Shown here one piece after another: positions 10,522 through 22,552 of a DNA stretch of 64,000 nt. Location of the stretch: positions 213,932,373 through 213,996,372 of the forward strand of contig CP136061.1 in the NCBI GenBank assembly GCA_032622095.1, given 5' to 3'. Source of the DNA: Siphonodentalium dalli. Lineage: Eukaryota; Mollusca; Scaphopoda; Gadilida; Siphonodentaliidae. Below the pieces are notes generated by a model. That model saw only the letters and a program-made list of their open reading frames with translations. It was not told the origin of the DNA and made no database searches. Positions within the stretch are counted from its first letter, which is position 1; each line of letters begins with the position of its first letter. Both the position numbers and the translations under genes were made by a program.

Positions 10522-11000
10522 CATTGAAATGTAGATGGGTTACAGTCATTTTGGGGTCATTCGGCATAAAACATGTCTACTGGCAGCCATCTTGAATTTT
10601 ACTCTTTGCATGACAAAACCCTTTGGCACACCATACAGTCCACTTCCCTTATCCAACCATCACCAAACTTCATTTTAATCTTGATTTCGATCTACTAGAT
10701 GGAAGCTTTCAAATGTTTTTGAATTTCACTGGACCAGATAGCCGTCAGCAACCATCTTGGATTTTACTTTATATATATCTCTTCATGTTGATAATCTAGT
10801 ATTACTTAGCCCTTTCAAATAAGGAAGAAAATTAGTGTGGTGAGGTTAAATCATTGGTGATCAGGGTTACACTATCAGCTCCCGGACTATATGCATTGTC
10901 ATTTTCAACCAATGTACTGCGAATCCACCAAACACAGTATAACTGAAGTCATCTTGGAATTTTGTTTTAGCATGACTAAATCCTCAACATGGCATATAGC
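10522..11000 (+). repeat. Continuation of monomer array and related 3' sequence
   Basis: The interrupted monomer resumes at 10522 and gives way to diverged copies (CAGCCATCTTGAATTTTACT). At about 10815-10895 lies an inverted version of the AATTTTCTTC...CCGGGAGCTGATAG segment seen at 7765-7830 and 8690-8745. Confidence 0.6.
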
Positions 11001-11039
11001 CATAATTTTCATGCAATTGATCTCAAGCCCCTTATGAAA

Positions 11040-12250
11040 ATATACAATAGTATTTGCGTAATAATACTATGGTATAAAGTGGTATTACTATGGTAGATTG
11101 ATTGATTTGGGTTTAACGTCATTTTAGCAACAAAGCCATATATGGTAGAACATAGAACACTACAGTTAACTATAATACAGTATGAAATACTATGCATCAA
11201 TCATAGTACTCCTGGGACTTTTACTATATTATGTTGTGGTAATGCTATAGTAACCAATGATGGTATACAAGTGCACTACAATATACCTATACATGTATTA
11301 TACTATAGTACACTATGAATGCTATGCATCAATCATAGTACTACTGTGATTTTTAGTATAGTATGTTGTGGTAATACTATTGTGTCCCATGGCATAGTAT
11401 ACTACAGTATAACTATATACAGTATGACATAATAATAAGCAGCAAGCACAGTACCCCTGGGATTTTTACTATAGTATGGTGCGGTAATACTACAAACAAA
11501 TTCCTCTTTTATAATTGTAAAACTGATGTTGATCACCAAAGCAACTTTTGAAGAAATACCATTGTTAATATGATATTGGGACCATCAAAATAATGGGGGT
11601 GGTCTTCAAAATCCCAAAACATCACATAGTATTACTCTAGTAAAAATATAATATTTCAATAGTACTGATTAGTATCACTATAGTTTTACCATACTATTTC
11701 ACAATATCATATTACATAACTCATGTGTTTCCTGTCTCTTTTTCGAGAAGAAAATCACGTTTCGTTAGTTAATCAGTACAAATCTATTGAGTACCTGTTG
11801 ATATACTCAAATTAATAGAATGAGGCAAGAATATTGTTGTAACTAATTCGGCTAAGTCAAGCAGTGTTTCACCCCATAGGTAATCACATATGCCATTCAT
11901 GACCTCCACTGTTTTGTCTCAAATGTTAAGGCTTCTAAAAGCTACCATCGATAAGTATCACTATAGTTTTACCATATTAATACTATAGTTTTACTATATT
12001 ATTTCTGTAGTAAAACAATAAAGTAATACTGTAGTAATACTATAGTAAACAATAGTCAGAATCTTCATAAATACAATAACACAATAGTAACTGGTAATAC
12101 TGTAGTAGAAGTGTATTTAATATAGTAAAACTTGTACATTATTACAAGTATATTTTTAATAGAGTACTATTTGGAGTGTTTACATGGTAATACATAGTAC
12201 GGGTGTACAGTTGTCCAAATTACCATGTTATATTTTAGAATGGTATTTTT
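11040..12250. repeat. Region dense in TACTATAGTA-like palindromes
   Basis: For about 1.2 kb, short self-complementary words such as TACTATAGTA, TACTGTAGTA, ACTATAGTTTTACTATA and ATGCTATGCATCAATCATAG recur at irregular spacing. Three partial copies of an ATGCATCAATCATAGTAC(T/C)-type unit lie near 11190, 11320 and 11435. It has no coding content. It looks like a degenerate cryptic tandem repeat. Confidence 0.6.
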
Positions 12251-12334
12251 AAAATAGTATTTTTCTTAAGGAACTTCTTATGGAACCTCTCTCCAAGTTG
12301 AACTGCAGTTTCATTGAAACATTAATTTACTGAA

Positions 12335-12500
12335 GTGCAAATAATAGGGGTCATGTTGGCTGACATAAGTGCAAATATTTATGCTGAAGCGCAAATCATT
12401 TACCCATGAAGCGCAAATCATTTTTGTTGAAGCGCAAATAAATCATATTTACTCTTAAGCATAATTTATTTGGGCTGATATGCAAATCAATATGAATATG
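12335..12500 (+). repeat. GAAGCGCAAAT minisatellite
   Basis: Short units GAAGTGCAAAT, GAAGCGCAAATCATTT (three times) and GATATGCAAATCA repeat at about 23-30 bp. Several units contain an octamer-like ATGCAAAT or GCGCAAAT core. An isolated related word, TGATGCACAAAT, lies near 12700. Confidence 0.7.
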
Positions 12501-12837
12501 CAGTGAATCCCAGTGATTCCACCTGAACTCAAATTGACTTTGACCAGAATAGATCACTCAAATATAGGCTTAAGACTCCACCATACCATATATGAGATGG
12601 ACTCTTACTCTAATACTTTGAGTTAAGTCAGTTGGTGTTAGTTACTTGCGCTTCATCACAAATGATTATTTACGATTCAGTGTATATCATCTGAGTGTGC
12701 TGATGCACAAATAAACTGTTATTATTAAATAATAAGGAATAAATGTGAACAAAAATGCCTCCCACAATTCAGTGTGTTTGCAGATCATAGTACACCTGTA
12801 GGCTGTAGCCACAATGAAGTGTTATTATTAACGATGA

Positions 12838-13075
12838 TGATCCGATTAAACACCTCTAAATTACTATTCCTTTGGCTTCGGGGATAAAACATATCTGATT
12901 CCAGTCAAGGAACCCACTCATCAAAGCTCAGAGTGATCAGATATCGATATTTGAATTCTGTTATTTCTTGAGATACGTACATTTTTCTACCTGGAAAGTA
13001 TTTGTCAAACCGACCAAATTGTGGACGAAGATAGATAACTCTAAAATCAAGTGGCTTTGTATTGTACTATGACAT
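12838..13075 (+). mobile_element. Diverged fragment of TTAA family 2
   Basis: Contains CCGATTAAACACCTCTAAAT, a TTTGGCTTCGGGG block, CTGATTCCAGTCAAGGAACC and GATAACTCTAAAATCAAGTG, matching the 480-bp elements at 10.0 and 30.3 kb with many differences and no clear second terminus. Confidence 0.6.
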
Positions 13076-13109
13076 AAACATTCATCATACAGATATATAG
13101 CCTAAGGGA

Positions 13110-13200
13110 CCCCCCTGGCAGCTCAGTTAGTAAGTGCATGGCACATCAGGTCAATATAAGGCACTGGGACACTTTCACTTGTAACGTGTTTGGCTGCCCT
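13110..13200 (+). repeat. Possible tRNA-like SINE fragment
   Basis: GGCAGCTCAGTTAGTAAGTGC resembles a tRNA D-arm and A box. I find no convincing B box at the expected spacing, so this is only a weak suggestion of a SINE head. Confidence 0.2.
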
Positions 13201-13985
13201 TATTTATAATCCATATCCTTATATTCACATCTGTATATACATCACCCCCACCCATCCTGATTTTAACGAAAATCCATATATACGTACCTGATACATGTCA
13301 TGGTAGTATATACTATCATATCATGATCCGAAACGGGTATTACATGTATTAGTTTTGATCGAATAATGAAGACAATCTAACAACAGTATAATAAGAAAGA
13401 GGATTTTATTACTTCATCAAAGTATTGTATTATTCAACAACAGCATTCAAGCTGAGAAAGAAGAGACAACAATGTATACATGTAATTTGGTCATTGATCC
13501 CAGTATTTCTTAAATTGTTAAGACCTAAGTGCAGTACAATGAAATGTATTAACTTTTTCAAAACATCATTGCATTTTGAGGCCTGGAATTATGCTTACTT
13601 CTGTTACAAATCGCTGTCAATTTCAGAGTATCAAATTATGTTCATTATTAATTATCCGATAAACTTTTATGTAAATATGGTATTTAACAAGAATGTCAAG
13701 ATTTGGAACAGCAAATCATAAACTGAAAACTGATGGTTATTTTCTATACTTCAGTGAAGTTGTATATCAGAAAAAAATATTGAACATAATTTGTTTTCAT
13801 ATAATAAGAGTTCCCTTTGATTGACCTATTTCCATTTCATTCAACTTGAAAATAGTAACCCACATATCTGTACATCATGAGGAAGAAATTCATTTTCTAT
13901 GTTGAATGTGTTAATTGTATAACGTTATGATAAAGTCTTTATCCATTTTAAAAGCAATTTAGAAATGTGACATCTAATAATCAGA
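13200..13985. other. AT-rich, no feature recognised
   Basis: Contains a plus-strand ORF of 98 residues (13425-13721) with no recognisable motif. Base composition is AT-rich like the surroundings. Chance ORF is the likeliest explanation. Confidence 0.35.
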
Positions 13986-14340
13986 AAGCTCTGAGTGAAG
14001 AAATAAGGACCACAACTCTGGCAAAAAATAGCGGGTGGAACTTGATCTGTATTTTGGGCTAGTAAACTCACATACCTTATTTCATTCCATTCAGTTCAGA
14101 TTTACCGAAGTTATCATCCAGAAATGAAAATTGAGTACAAATTCTAACAAAAAGGGCCGTAACTCTGGTGAAAATTGGTGGGCAAAACCCAAATTCAAAC
14201 ATGATCTGTATTTTGTGTTAGTAAACCAATATATCAAATTTCATTCCATTTGCTTAGACAAATTAAAGTTATCATCTGAAACGAAAAAAAAGCGAACGGA
14301 CAGACAGACAGGCGGAAGGAAGAACCAATAACATAATACG
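13985..14340 (+). repeat. AACTCTGG dispersed repeat with GGACAGACAGAC tail
   Basis: Two units with CCACAACTCTGG / CCGTAACTCTGG, AACTTGATCTGTATTTTG, AATTTCATTCCATT and AAGTTATCATC, ending in GCGAACGGACAGACAGACAG. This is the fullest copy of the family in the window and shows its 3' GACA/GACGG microsatellite end. Confidence 0.7.
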
Positions 14341-15240
14341 TTCTGTTTTTTTTTCAAAATGGGCATAAAAAAATGACATTGAAATTGACTCAGTATGTCA
14401 GTATGTCTCTTGAGTGTATGTTAACACATATTGGACATGCACCTGTTTACAAAATATACTGGGGGTATCCAATTTAGCATCATTCAGGTCCAGAAATCCT
14501 GAATATTTTCCACATGGTCAGGGTACTGTGGAGGATCCGCTCCTCGAAATATCATTCCGCCCGAGCAAATGCCAATTCCGTTGTGAGTTTTTCCGCTTGT
14601 CGATTGAGCATATTTCAAATATACCAGCCGAAAAACTTAAAAACACAGATATAATGCATGTTTAATAACATATTATGTTAATTGTTTACCTCTAGCTTCA
14701 ACCGGGACATGTTCCCCTATAATTTTTTTTCTTAAAAAGCCAGCAAAATGCTGTAATCGGTGATTTATGTTTTCGCTCCGATTCCTGCCCTGTATGTTCA
14801 GTTGTCGCCCGAGTAAGTTCAATTGTCGCCCGAGAAATGCTCTTTAGATTTCAACTAGAAACATCCAGTTTTTCTAACGATAAATGTCTCCATATGACGG
14901 CCCTTAGCTTTTGTCTTCAAAATGATGATGAAAGTATTAAAGGGGCATGCATTCAGACTCTTTGAAATTGTGCTGAGCGATCGATATATTGATTAGGAGG
15001 GCATATAATCAACGATGATACGAGAGGATAACTATGGTTTTTGACTGAAAACGAGAAATATCATGAACGGGTACAAGCAAATACCGATTGGAAAAGTGAT
15101 ATTTGCATGTACAATTACCCACGAATTATATAATGTGTTCAGTCAAAAGCATGCAGTAGGTTTCCTTTTTGTTATATGCGGTTTGATTATTTCAATTTAC
15201 AATTATTGCTGTTAGCCGACTGTTTTGCCGAGTTAACTGT
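14340..15240. other. Mostly unique sequence with one short duplication
   Basis: GTTCAGTTGTCGCCCGAGTAA and GTTCAATTGTCGCCCGAGAAA lie back to back near 14797-14840. Two plus-strand ORFs are short and featureless. Nothing else is recognised. Confidence 0.4.
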
Positions 15241-15243
15241 AGA

Positions 15244-15870
15244 CGGAATTGCACTTAAGTACAATAAGAATATTCCTTATTGCGCTTAAACGTAATTAGA
15301 GATTCCTTATTGATCTTATGAGAGCAATAAGATCTTCTCTTATTGTGCTTAAGCTCAATTAGAATTTTCTTTATTGCGCTTAAGCACAATTAGGGACTCC
15401 TTATTGAGCTTAAGTGAAATAAGACATTGCAATTACATCTGTGGCTCCTCATACTTATTTCGCTTAAGCGCAATTAATATCCCCATCATGAGATCACCCC
15501 TCTGTGCAAATAGTAGAATCCGAATAGGCCTTTACACGTGGACAGCCACCAGGTCACAAATAAACTCCACCCATTGCACTATACATTGTATATGTACTAC
15601 ACCATTTGAATTAGCGTTTATTTAATGTGGCTAATTGTACTTACTAGTAAGCGTAGTAAGGAAGATTTTGATTTGACTTTAGCGCAATAATAATATTCCT
15701 TATTGCACTTTTAAAGTGATATTGGAGATTCCTTTTTGTGCTTAAGATCAATAAGATATGCCTTATTGCTCTTAAACGCAATAAAATATTTGCTTAGGCG
15801 CAATTATACATTTCCTTATTGCATTTAAGCGCAATTAGATCTTCTCTTTTTGTGCTTAAGGGCAATTAGA
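15244..15870. repeat. Palindromic CTTAAG minisatellite
   Basis: About a dozen units of about 30-45 bp combine TTCCTTATTG with a palindrome GCGCTTAAGCGCAAT or variants (GTGCTTAAGCACAAT, GAGCTTAAG). Because each unit is itself nearly palindromic, the array reads alike on both strands. It is split by about 200 bp of other sequence (15480-15680). Confidence 0.8.
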
Positions 15871-16174
15871 GATTCACAAATTTGCCAATTAGGAAAATCA
15901 ATATATTTTAATTATATTAATTAGTTGTGTACTGAGCTTACTGCTGCGACGACTCCAATTTGACAAACATTAGTCAAACAAAGGGCTTCGTGAAGTCTAA
16001 CTTGTTAGGAAACATATTCATTGAAGCCACAAGTTTTCAGTTGCTTTGGGTCTCCATCGATCCATGACCATTAAAATTACAAGTGAGGCCATATTCATAC
16101 TGTACCAATAACTTTGTGTTTTTTTTAATAAAATCTTATTTTTTCCCTTAACATTGGTATCCTTAGGAACAACC

Positions 16175-16192
16175 ATATGCATGCATGCATAT
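16175..16192. repeat. ATGC microsatellite
   Basis: A short CATATGCATGCATGCAT run. It is self-complementary. No other feature nearby. Confidence 0.7.
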
Positions 16193-16199
16193 TTTCAAA

Positions 16200-17465
16200 A
16201 TTTACTCAAAACACTCTGCTGGGCATTTTGTTTGAGTCACTGGTGTAAACATATCATTTGCATTATAGAAGCATCAACATCAGATATAAAACATGATTCA
16301 TAATTAAAACATTTCAATTCAAATTCATCATACTGCATTAGAATGGAGAATATCAGCTAAGCCTTACTCTTGTTGAAGAGGACCATGATTCAAAACGTTA
16401 AAAGTCTTTGAAGGGCTCACCTTCCATCATTTCTCAGCTCCTGAAAAATATAGAATTGATAAATGTTCTGTTTCAAAACCAATTAATACTCGAAAGTATG
16501 GAATTTATTTATTTGGGGAAAATATCTCATTTGAGAAATTAGATAGTGACTGATCGACGTGGTGAAATCTAAAATATCAAACACTTCTGCTCAAATATAT
16601 TTCATGAAGGAGGATGCAATCCGAAAAATGCAATGCAGGGACATCAGGATTAATCATGCTGATAAGATCCATCGACATATGAGTGGTCCAAAGCCGTCTC
16701 AATACAAGCAATCTTGCGAGTGTCAGAATTTGGCGCAAGATATGACAACTGCGTACGATACGGCAATCACACATTGTTCAATCTGACCAAGCCACTGTTG
16801 TGTGGAACTCACAATTGACCACCGACTGGGTGCAAATACCATACATCTCTATGTGCTGACAGCGAAACACAGAGTTCCACAAAAATGAGCCATTGACCAA
16901 CCGATATGAATGGCATTAATAGCACCGATTCACATTATATGTTTATATATATGGTCTAGCTACCTTGAAAATGACATATCATACCATTGTTGTCACATCG
17001 TCGCATCGGTGCTATACTGTTCTATATCCATTTTTGTTTTGTTTTTGTTTACCACCTGGTTTCCGTATATGTCTGCTTTATTTTCACCATATGTTCTTTT
17101 CATTTTGTCCCAGAAAATGAAAAACTAATCTGTTTAAATTGTCTTGCTTTAAATGCCAGTATTATTTTTGTAATTAATTGACATGTGTTTGGAGAAAGAA
17201 CACTTTGCTGAACAATTTAGCTTTTTTTGCAAGTGCTAAAGCGTGGTTCTTAGGTTTTTAAATCATTAGAAAGTACAAAACTTGCACATTATGTCATTTT
17301 CTGTATTATTTTAACCAAAGAGTTCTGCTATAATTAAGATTATCTCATATAATAGAAAAAACACTCTTTCCACCCAAACACGTTGACAGCCATTATTTCC
17401 CATTGTCAGTTTGAGATAGAACATTATAATCCTCAAATTTATGCGACCATGTGGTACAAAATAAA
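16200..17465. other. No gene recognised
   Basis: Several ORFs of 64-75 residues, none with recognisable motifs; the longest (16559-16786, plus) overlaps an antisense ORF of similar length, as expected by chance. Confidence 0.35.
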
Positions 17466-18256
17466 CTAGAGATGGGCTTGTCCCAGATGGGACTAAGTAA
17501 TACCCCCTGTATTCAAAATGTTGTTTGAATGAAGTAGCCATTACCATATATTTGGCACTGAAATTATCTCAACAGGTAACCCTAACCCTAAACCTAACCA
17601 CTAACCATAACCCCTAACTCTAATCCTAAATTTATTGATCGAATAAAAGCTTGGACAAAATTATGCATGTTGCGAAAACATTTCTAAGTCGAAAAAGGGG
17701 GATAACTCCATCAAAAAATGTCAGACAGACATCATAAACGCAGGTGCACAGGTTCCCATGGTACTAAATATCAGTGCCAAGTTTTTTTAAAATTGACCCA
17801 AAAATGTAGGAATAAAAGCTCGGACAAAATTATACATGTTGCGAAAATTTTCTAAGTCGAAAAAGGGGGATAACTCCATCAAAAAATGTCGGACATACGT
17901 CATAAACGCATGTGCACAGGTTCCCATGGTACTAAATATCTGTGCCAAGTTTTAACAAAATTGACCCAAAAATGTAGGAATAAAAACTCAGACAAAAGTA
18001 TACATGTTGCAAAAAATTTCTAAGTAAAAAAAGGGGGATAACTCCACCAAAAAAAGTCTGACAGACGTCATAATCGCAGGTGCACAGGTTCCCATGGTGG
18101 TTGATGTCTGTGCCAAGTTTCACGGAAAATGATCATAAAACGACTGAGAAAAACTCCGGACAAAATTGTGTCCACGGACGGACAGACGGCTCGACGGGCG
18201 GACGGACGGCACGACAAGCTGATACCAGTATACCCACCCACAACTCGTTGCGGGGG
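17466..18256 (+). mobile_element. Dispersed element with telomere-like block and ~155-bp tandem units (copy A)
   Basis: Starts near CTAGAGATGGGC...TGTCCCAGATGGGACTAA and ATACCCCC. A degenerate CCCTAA block follows (17577-17635), then about three units of about 155-160 bp sharing AAGTCGAAAAAGGGGGATAA, CATAAACGCAGGTGCACAGG and TGTGCCAAGTTT. It ends in a GGACGGACAGACGG tract and GTTGCGGGGGGGTATA. The same order of parts recurs at 21112-21716. ATACCCCC and GGGGGGGTAT may pair as terminal inverted repeats. No protein. Confidence 0.75.
17577..17635 (+). repeat. Interstitial telomere-like CCCTAA block
   Basis: TAACCCTAACCCTAAACCTAA and variants. It sits at the same internal position in both copies of the surrounding element, so it travels with the repeat rather than marking an old chromosome end. 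Confidence 0.8.
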
Positions 18257-18779
18257 GGTATATTAAATCAATTCATTGGTTCACAGTAGAGATAGAACAA
18301 TACAGCACTGGCAGAAAAAACTAATTTGGGAGATGGAAAATATTTGCACAGCCTCTTATTTGTATCTGGTACATGATATACTCAATATCTTTTGTTTTTC
18401 AGACAGAAAATACCATGCCGAATCGAACAATACCGTCATATCATTTTCTCACCAAAATGGATATAGAACATTTAGCACCGAGGCGACAACATTGCAACAT
18501 AATTATGCTATTTGACATGTCTACAAAAGTCAATTTAGGTCAATTTCAAGTAGATATGTTAGAGAGCATTATATATCAGTGGTGCAAAACAAAACTAATA
18601 TATAGTGCTTACCAGTATTTAAACATAAAATGTGAATGTTTTTATGCATTATGGCCGTGTCAGTATGTGGTACGGAGAATGAAGACGTTATAATGTGAAG
18701 GGCTGAGTATAAATTTCACTACATGGTAACATATGTGTAGCCATATGGAAATAATATCAAAGTCAACAAATGATAAAAT

Positions 18780-19040
18780 AATTTTCAAAACAATTTACCA
18801 TAAATTGAAGAGGCAAAAACTGGGACAAACTTATGTTTTTTGGAAAACATTTCTTACATTTCTGAGTCTAAAAAGGGCAATAACTCTGCTAAAAAAATGA
18901 TGGCTCCCATATGAAGTTTGGTGATGAATGGATGAGAAATATGTGACCTGTAGGGTGTGCTAACGGAAATTGTTGACGGATCTCTATGGACAATGGACAC
19001 CAACCCATAGCAATAGCTCAAACTTTACTTTGTCAAGCTG
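18780..19040 (+). repeat. Diverged monomer ending in a TAGCTCAAACTT hairpin
   Basis: Contains TCCCATATGAAGTTTGGTGA, GGTGTGCTAACGGAAATTGT and a terminal TAGCTCAAACTTTACTTTG / CAAGCTGAGCTA hairpin. This matches the end of the 40-46 kb elements and ties the second monomer class to the same termini. Confidence 0.65.
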
Positions 19041-19079
19041 AGCTAAAATTAAATAAAAAATGGCCCATTCGTCTGTTGG

Positions 19080-19760
19080 ACGAATCCATAAATCGAGCAC
19101 AGATTATACCTTGAGCCCATTCAGTGACATTCCAAGTTTGTAGTAATCAATCAAGCACTAGATCTGCCGTTATCAAAATGAAAAAGTCTGTAGATCCAGT
19201 AGAAATGGGTGAACTTGGTGTATTTTGTAGTTTCAACACCGCACACCAAATTTCGTCCCATTCAGTCAACATAATCTGAAGTTATCATCCAGAAAGAAAG
19301 AAAACCCAAATTTCAAGAGTATAAAGGTCTGTAACTCTGGTATAAATGGGTGGATTGAACAACAATTTATCTTAACCCATATATGTTATGGTTCTAAAAA
19401 TGTGTTCCTAATTTCATTCCATTCAGTGAACATTAACTGAAGTCATCATCTGGAAACACCCCCCCCCCCCCAATTTCAAAGTAAAAAAAGGTATCTAACT
19501 CTGGTGAAAATGATTTAATTTGTCGACCCATATCTTATGGTTGTCAACCTTCATAAATTTCATTCCATTCAGTTCATATCATATTACATACATGTATAAG
19601 TTATCACCTGGAAACAAAAATTAAGCCCAAATTAAAAAAAAAACCTGACCCCAAAATCGAACTGGACCTCTATACCATTTTGTCAGTAGAACTACCGTTA
19701 TCATCCGGAAACCAAATGTTCACAGAAGGACGTCGGATGGCATGACAGACAGATTGATGG
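19080..19760 (+). repeat. AACTCTGG dispersed repeat, several units
   Basis: At least three units with GTAACTCTGG / TCTAACTCTGG, AATTTCATTCCATTCAGT and TTATCATCTGGAAAC, with a C13-type run near 19460 and an AGACAGATTGATGG tail near 19747. Confidence 0.65.
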
Positions 19761-19856
19761 ATAGACTAGTTACATAATACAGTTTTTTCAAATGGCATTG
19801 GTGTATAAAATGTTACTAGAGTATAATTATTCCACACCCATTGACATAAGGCATAT

Positions 19857-20047
19857 CTATTCAACGAAATCCCAGCCATTGAATACATAGTAGCGTATAC
19901 CTCCAGTGGAATATAAGCCGGAACTATTTTTGTTGACATTGTCGCCAAGAAAGATGATGTAAATTACGTCAACGATCAACTTCTGGTGATTTTTCATAAG
20001 ACATAAATCACAATAAGTGAGTTCACTTAGTCGCGGTGAATCCGCCA
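19857..20047 (-). CDS. Doubtful candidate first exon (63 residues)
   Basis: On the minus strand an ATG at 20047 lies in AACAAATGGCGGAT, a fair animal start context, and opens a frame beginning MADSPRLSELTYCDLC. The downstream residues are not recognised, the frame ends after 63 residues, and no partner exon was found. It may be chance. The ATGGCGG context is also YY1-like. Confidence 0.12.
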
Positions 20048-21110
20048 TTTGTTCTCCTGAGGTCAAAGTTAACAAGTAGCATCTATTTTTAGTATACGGC
20101 TCCAGTCTAGGAATTCCCAAAATAAAATAGCAACAGGTCGTTGACTCGTTACCGAATCGCAGGTGCGAGAACTCCATAAAACTAATTAAACACTCACCCT
20201 GGATACATTCAATACGTAGGTTTCGCACAGTAAATGGATTGGATGTATCACATATGTTTTTGAGTTATTTTTTTAACGCAAGAACTCGCTATTTATCAGT
20301 AACTTATGGGAAGTTCGTTGACAAAAAAGGGCGTCTGAATGTCTGCATCGTCGCCAGATCCTAACTCTATAGATGATATGGCCACAAAACAATTCTTAAA
20401 CACGTAGTTGCACTCAGAATAAATGAAATTAAGCCATAAAATATTGATAAAAAATTCTCCCACTCAGCTGTCGAATGTAAACAAATGGATGCTACTTCTC
20501 AACTTTGACCTTTTACCGGCTTTTACCGGTGGGTTGGATAAAAAGCTAGGAATCGGACCATATAGAACCATCGGCCATCTTGAAAATCGCGACTCAGCAA
20601 ATAGGCTTATAGAGGTAGCCATATTATCAACAAAGTTGACAGTCATGGATTGAACTTATCTGACACAACTGTGTAGAATAAATACAGAACACAACTTGAA
20701 TCATAATCTCTAATCTATTATTGAACTTGTTGCAACAGCGCATAGTTACATTCCAGCGTGAAATATATCCATGCACCATCCGCAACTCATTCGATAAAAG
20801 ATTCCTGACTAAGGGTCAGACGCACGTTTTGCCAAAATTTCCTGGTATTTAAAAATGGATTCTGTCTATGTATATAATTGTCTCGAAATCTGTTAGGAAT
20901 TTCTTTGTGAAATTTGGTACAAGCGATTATTGTGACAATATTTAAGAACCATCAACCAATTTGATAATATAACCTCATTTACTTTACTTTTGTGCCATAT
21001 GGCATGAAAAATATTTAAAATTTCACTGTAAAACACTGTGTAAAATAGATTTTTTTCAAAAGTGCAGTTCATGTGATATTATATCTCAAGATCATGAGAG
21101 GAGACATAAC
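20048..21110. other. No feature recognised
   Basis: One oddity is CTTTTACCGG repeated twice near 20508-20530. Short ORFs on both strands overlap each other and show no motifs. Confidence 0.35.
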
Positions 21111-21111
21111 T

Positions 21112-21716
21112 AGAGATGTGACTGTCCCAATGGGACTAATGTACATCTAGGGATACCCCCCGTGTTTTTAAAACACTAAGATGTTTCAAATGTCAGTAAA
21201 CATTTAGTTAAAATAATAAAATAACAGATTCCCATTGCAGGTGCATAACCCTAAACCCTAACCCTAAATTGTCCCTAATCCTAAACCTATTGACCGAAAA
21301 AGGTAGGAATAATGTTGCGAAAATGTTCCAAGTCGAAAAAGGGGAATAACTCCACCAAAAAAAGTGAGACAGATGTCATAATCCTAGGTGCACAGGTTCC
21401 TATGGTACTCAATTTCTGTGCCAAGTTAAAAAAAAATTGACCTAAAGATATAGGAATAAAAGCTCGTACCAAATTATACACGTTGCAAAAATTTCTAAGT
21501 CGAAAAAGGGGGATAACTCCACCAGAAGTCATAATAGCAGGTGCTAATAAGGTTCCCATGGTGGTTGATGTCTGTGCCAAGTTTCATGGAAAATGATACA
21601 AAAAACGACTGAGAAAAACTCTGGACAAATTTATGTCCGCGCACGATGGACGGACGACGGACAAGCTAATTACAGTATACCCCCACAACTTCGTTTTCGT
21701 TGTGGAGGGGGGGTAT
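21112..21716 (+). mobile_element. Dispersed element with telomere-like block (copy B)
   Basis: Same order as 17466-18256: CTAGAGATGTGACTGTCCCA, ATACCCCCC, a CCCTAAACCCTAACCCTAA block (about 21246-21270), about two ~155-bp units with AAGTCGAAAAAGGGG, a GGACGGACGACGG tract, and GTTGTGGAGGGGGGGTATA. It has one unit fewer than copy A. Confidence 0.75.
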
Positions 21717-22193
21717 AATTATTCTTTATTTGTGAAATTTAATGATTATTTTCATTAAGAAAGGCAACTACCCATAAATAATTATCAAATTTTGAGGATT
21801 TTCATGCCATGTCTGTTGTTCAATGAACAATTGGGCTGAGATGAGTTGTGGGTCATGGGTTCATGAATTATTCAGTTCTTGGTACCGAAAGGGGAAAAAC
21901 TAAAATAATATTTTCAACCTCTCAAATGTATTATAATCCCTTGTGCTCAGATTCTACATACAATAAAGATGAAGATTTTTTGTGTTCTGTCTATGTACTA
22001 GTATACAATACACTACTAGTGCTGAATTATTCAATTAGATTATACGCACTTGTAAGAGAGTTGCTATCTGTTCCTTTCTTTCTGTCACTCTGACTCATTT
22101 GATAATACTAGATAGTCCAAGTTAACATGTGAATGATGTGATATTCGGAATAACTGAAAGATTAAAAAAATCCAATCTATTAACCTTTTGGCT

Positions 22194-22509
22194 GCTAATA
22201 TGTCAGTACTCGGTATGGATGTTAAAATGTCACACAGTGTGCCATACGTGAGTACGAACCTACTACAGCATACATGGGGTTGCTCATTATTAATAGCATA
22301 AACTAAGAGACATATTACATGGGAACAATTGTATCTTATACAAGTTATAGTTTGATAACGTGTATAATCTTCCAGGATTGTGAATGAGAAAAGCCATTTC
22401 ACAGAGTCAGTGTTAATGTTTTTCGATATTCCCGTTACATTTTTCGAAGTACATTATTGGACTATAATGTCAATGGCTTTGCACACAATATCAGTCAGCA
22501 GTGAAGAAG
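22194..22509. mobile_element. Possible TTAA-flanked element
   Basis: Flanked by TTAA at 22190-22193 and 22510-22513. The ends (CCTTTTGGCTGCTAATATG and the complement of CAGCAGTGAAGAAG) are similar over about 15-20 bases but imperfect. It is suggestive only. Confidence 0.3.
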
Positions 22510-22552
22510 TTAATAATATAAGTTATTTATAGGTTGTTTCCATATTGCCTGA

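Noticed and set aside
15000-15900. Possible CRISPR-like array at the CTTAAG repeat
   Set aside because: Units are irregular in length, palindromic and without unique spacers of constant size; the genome is clearly eukaryotic.
17577-17635. Chromosome fusion scar or telomere
   Set aside because: The same CCCTAA tract is present in the second copy of the surrounding repeat, so it is part of the mobile unit.
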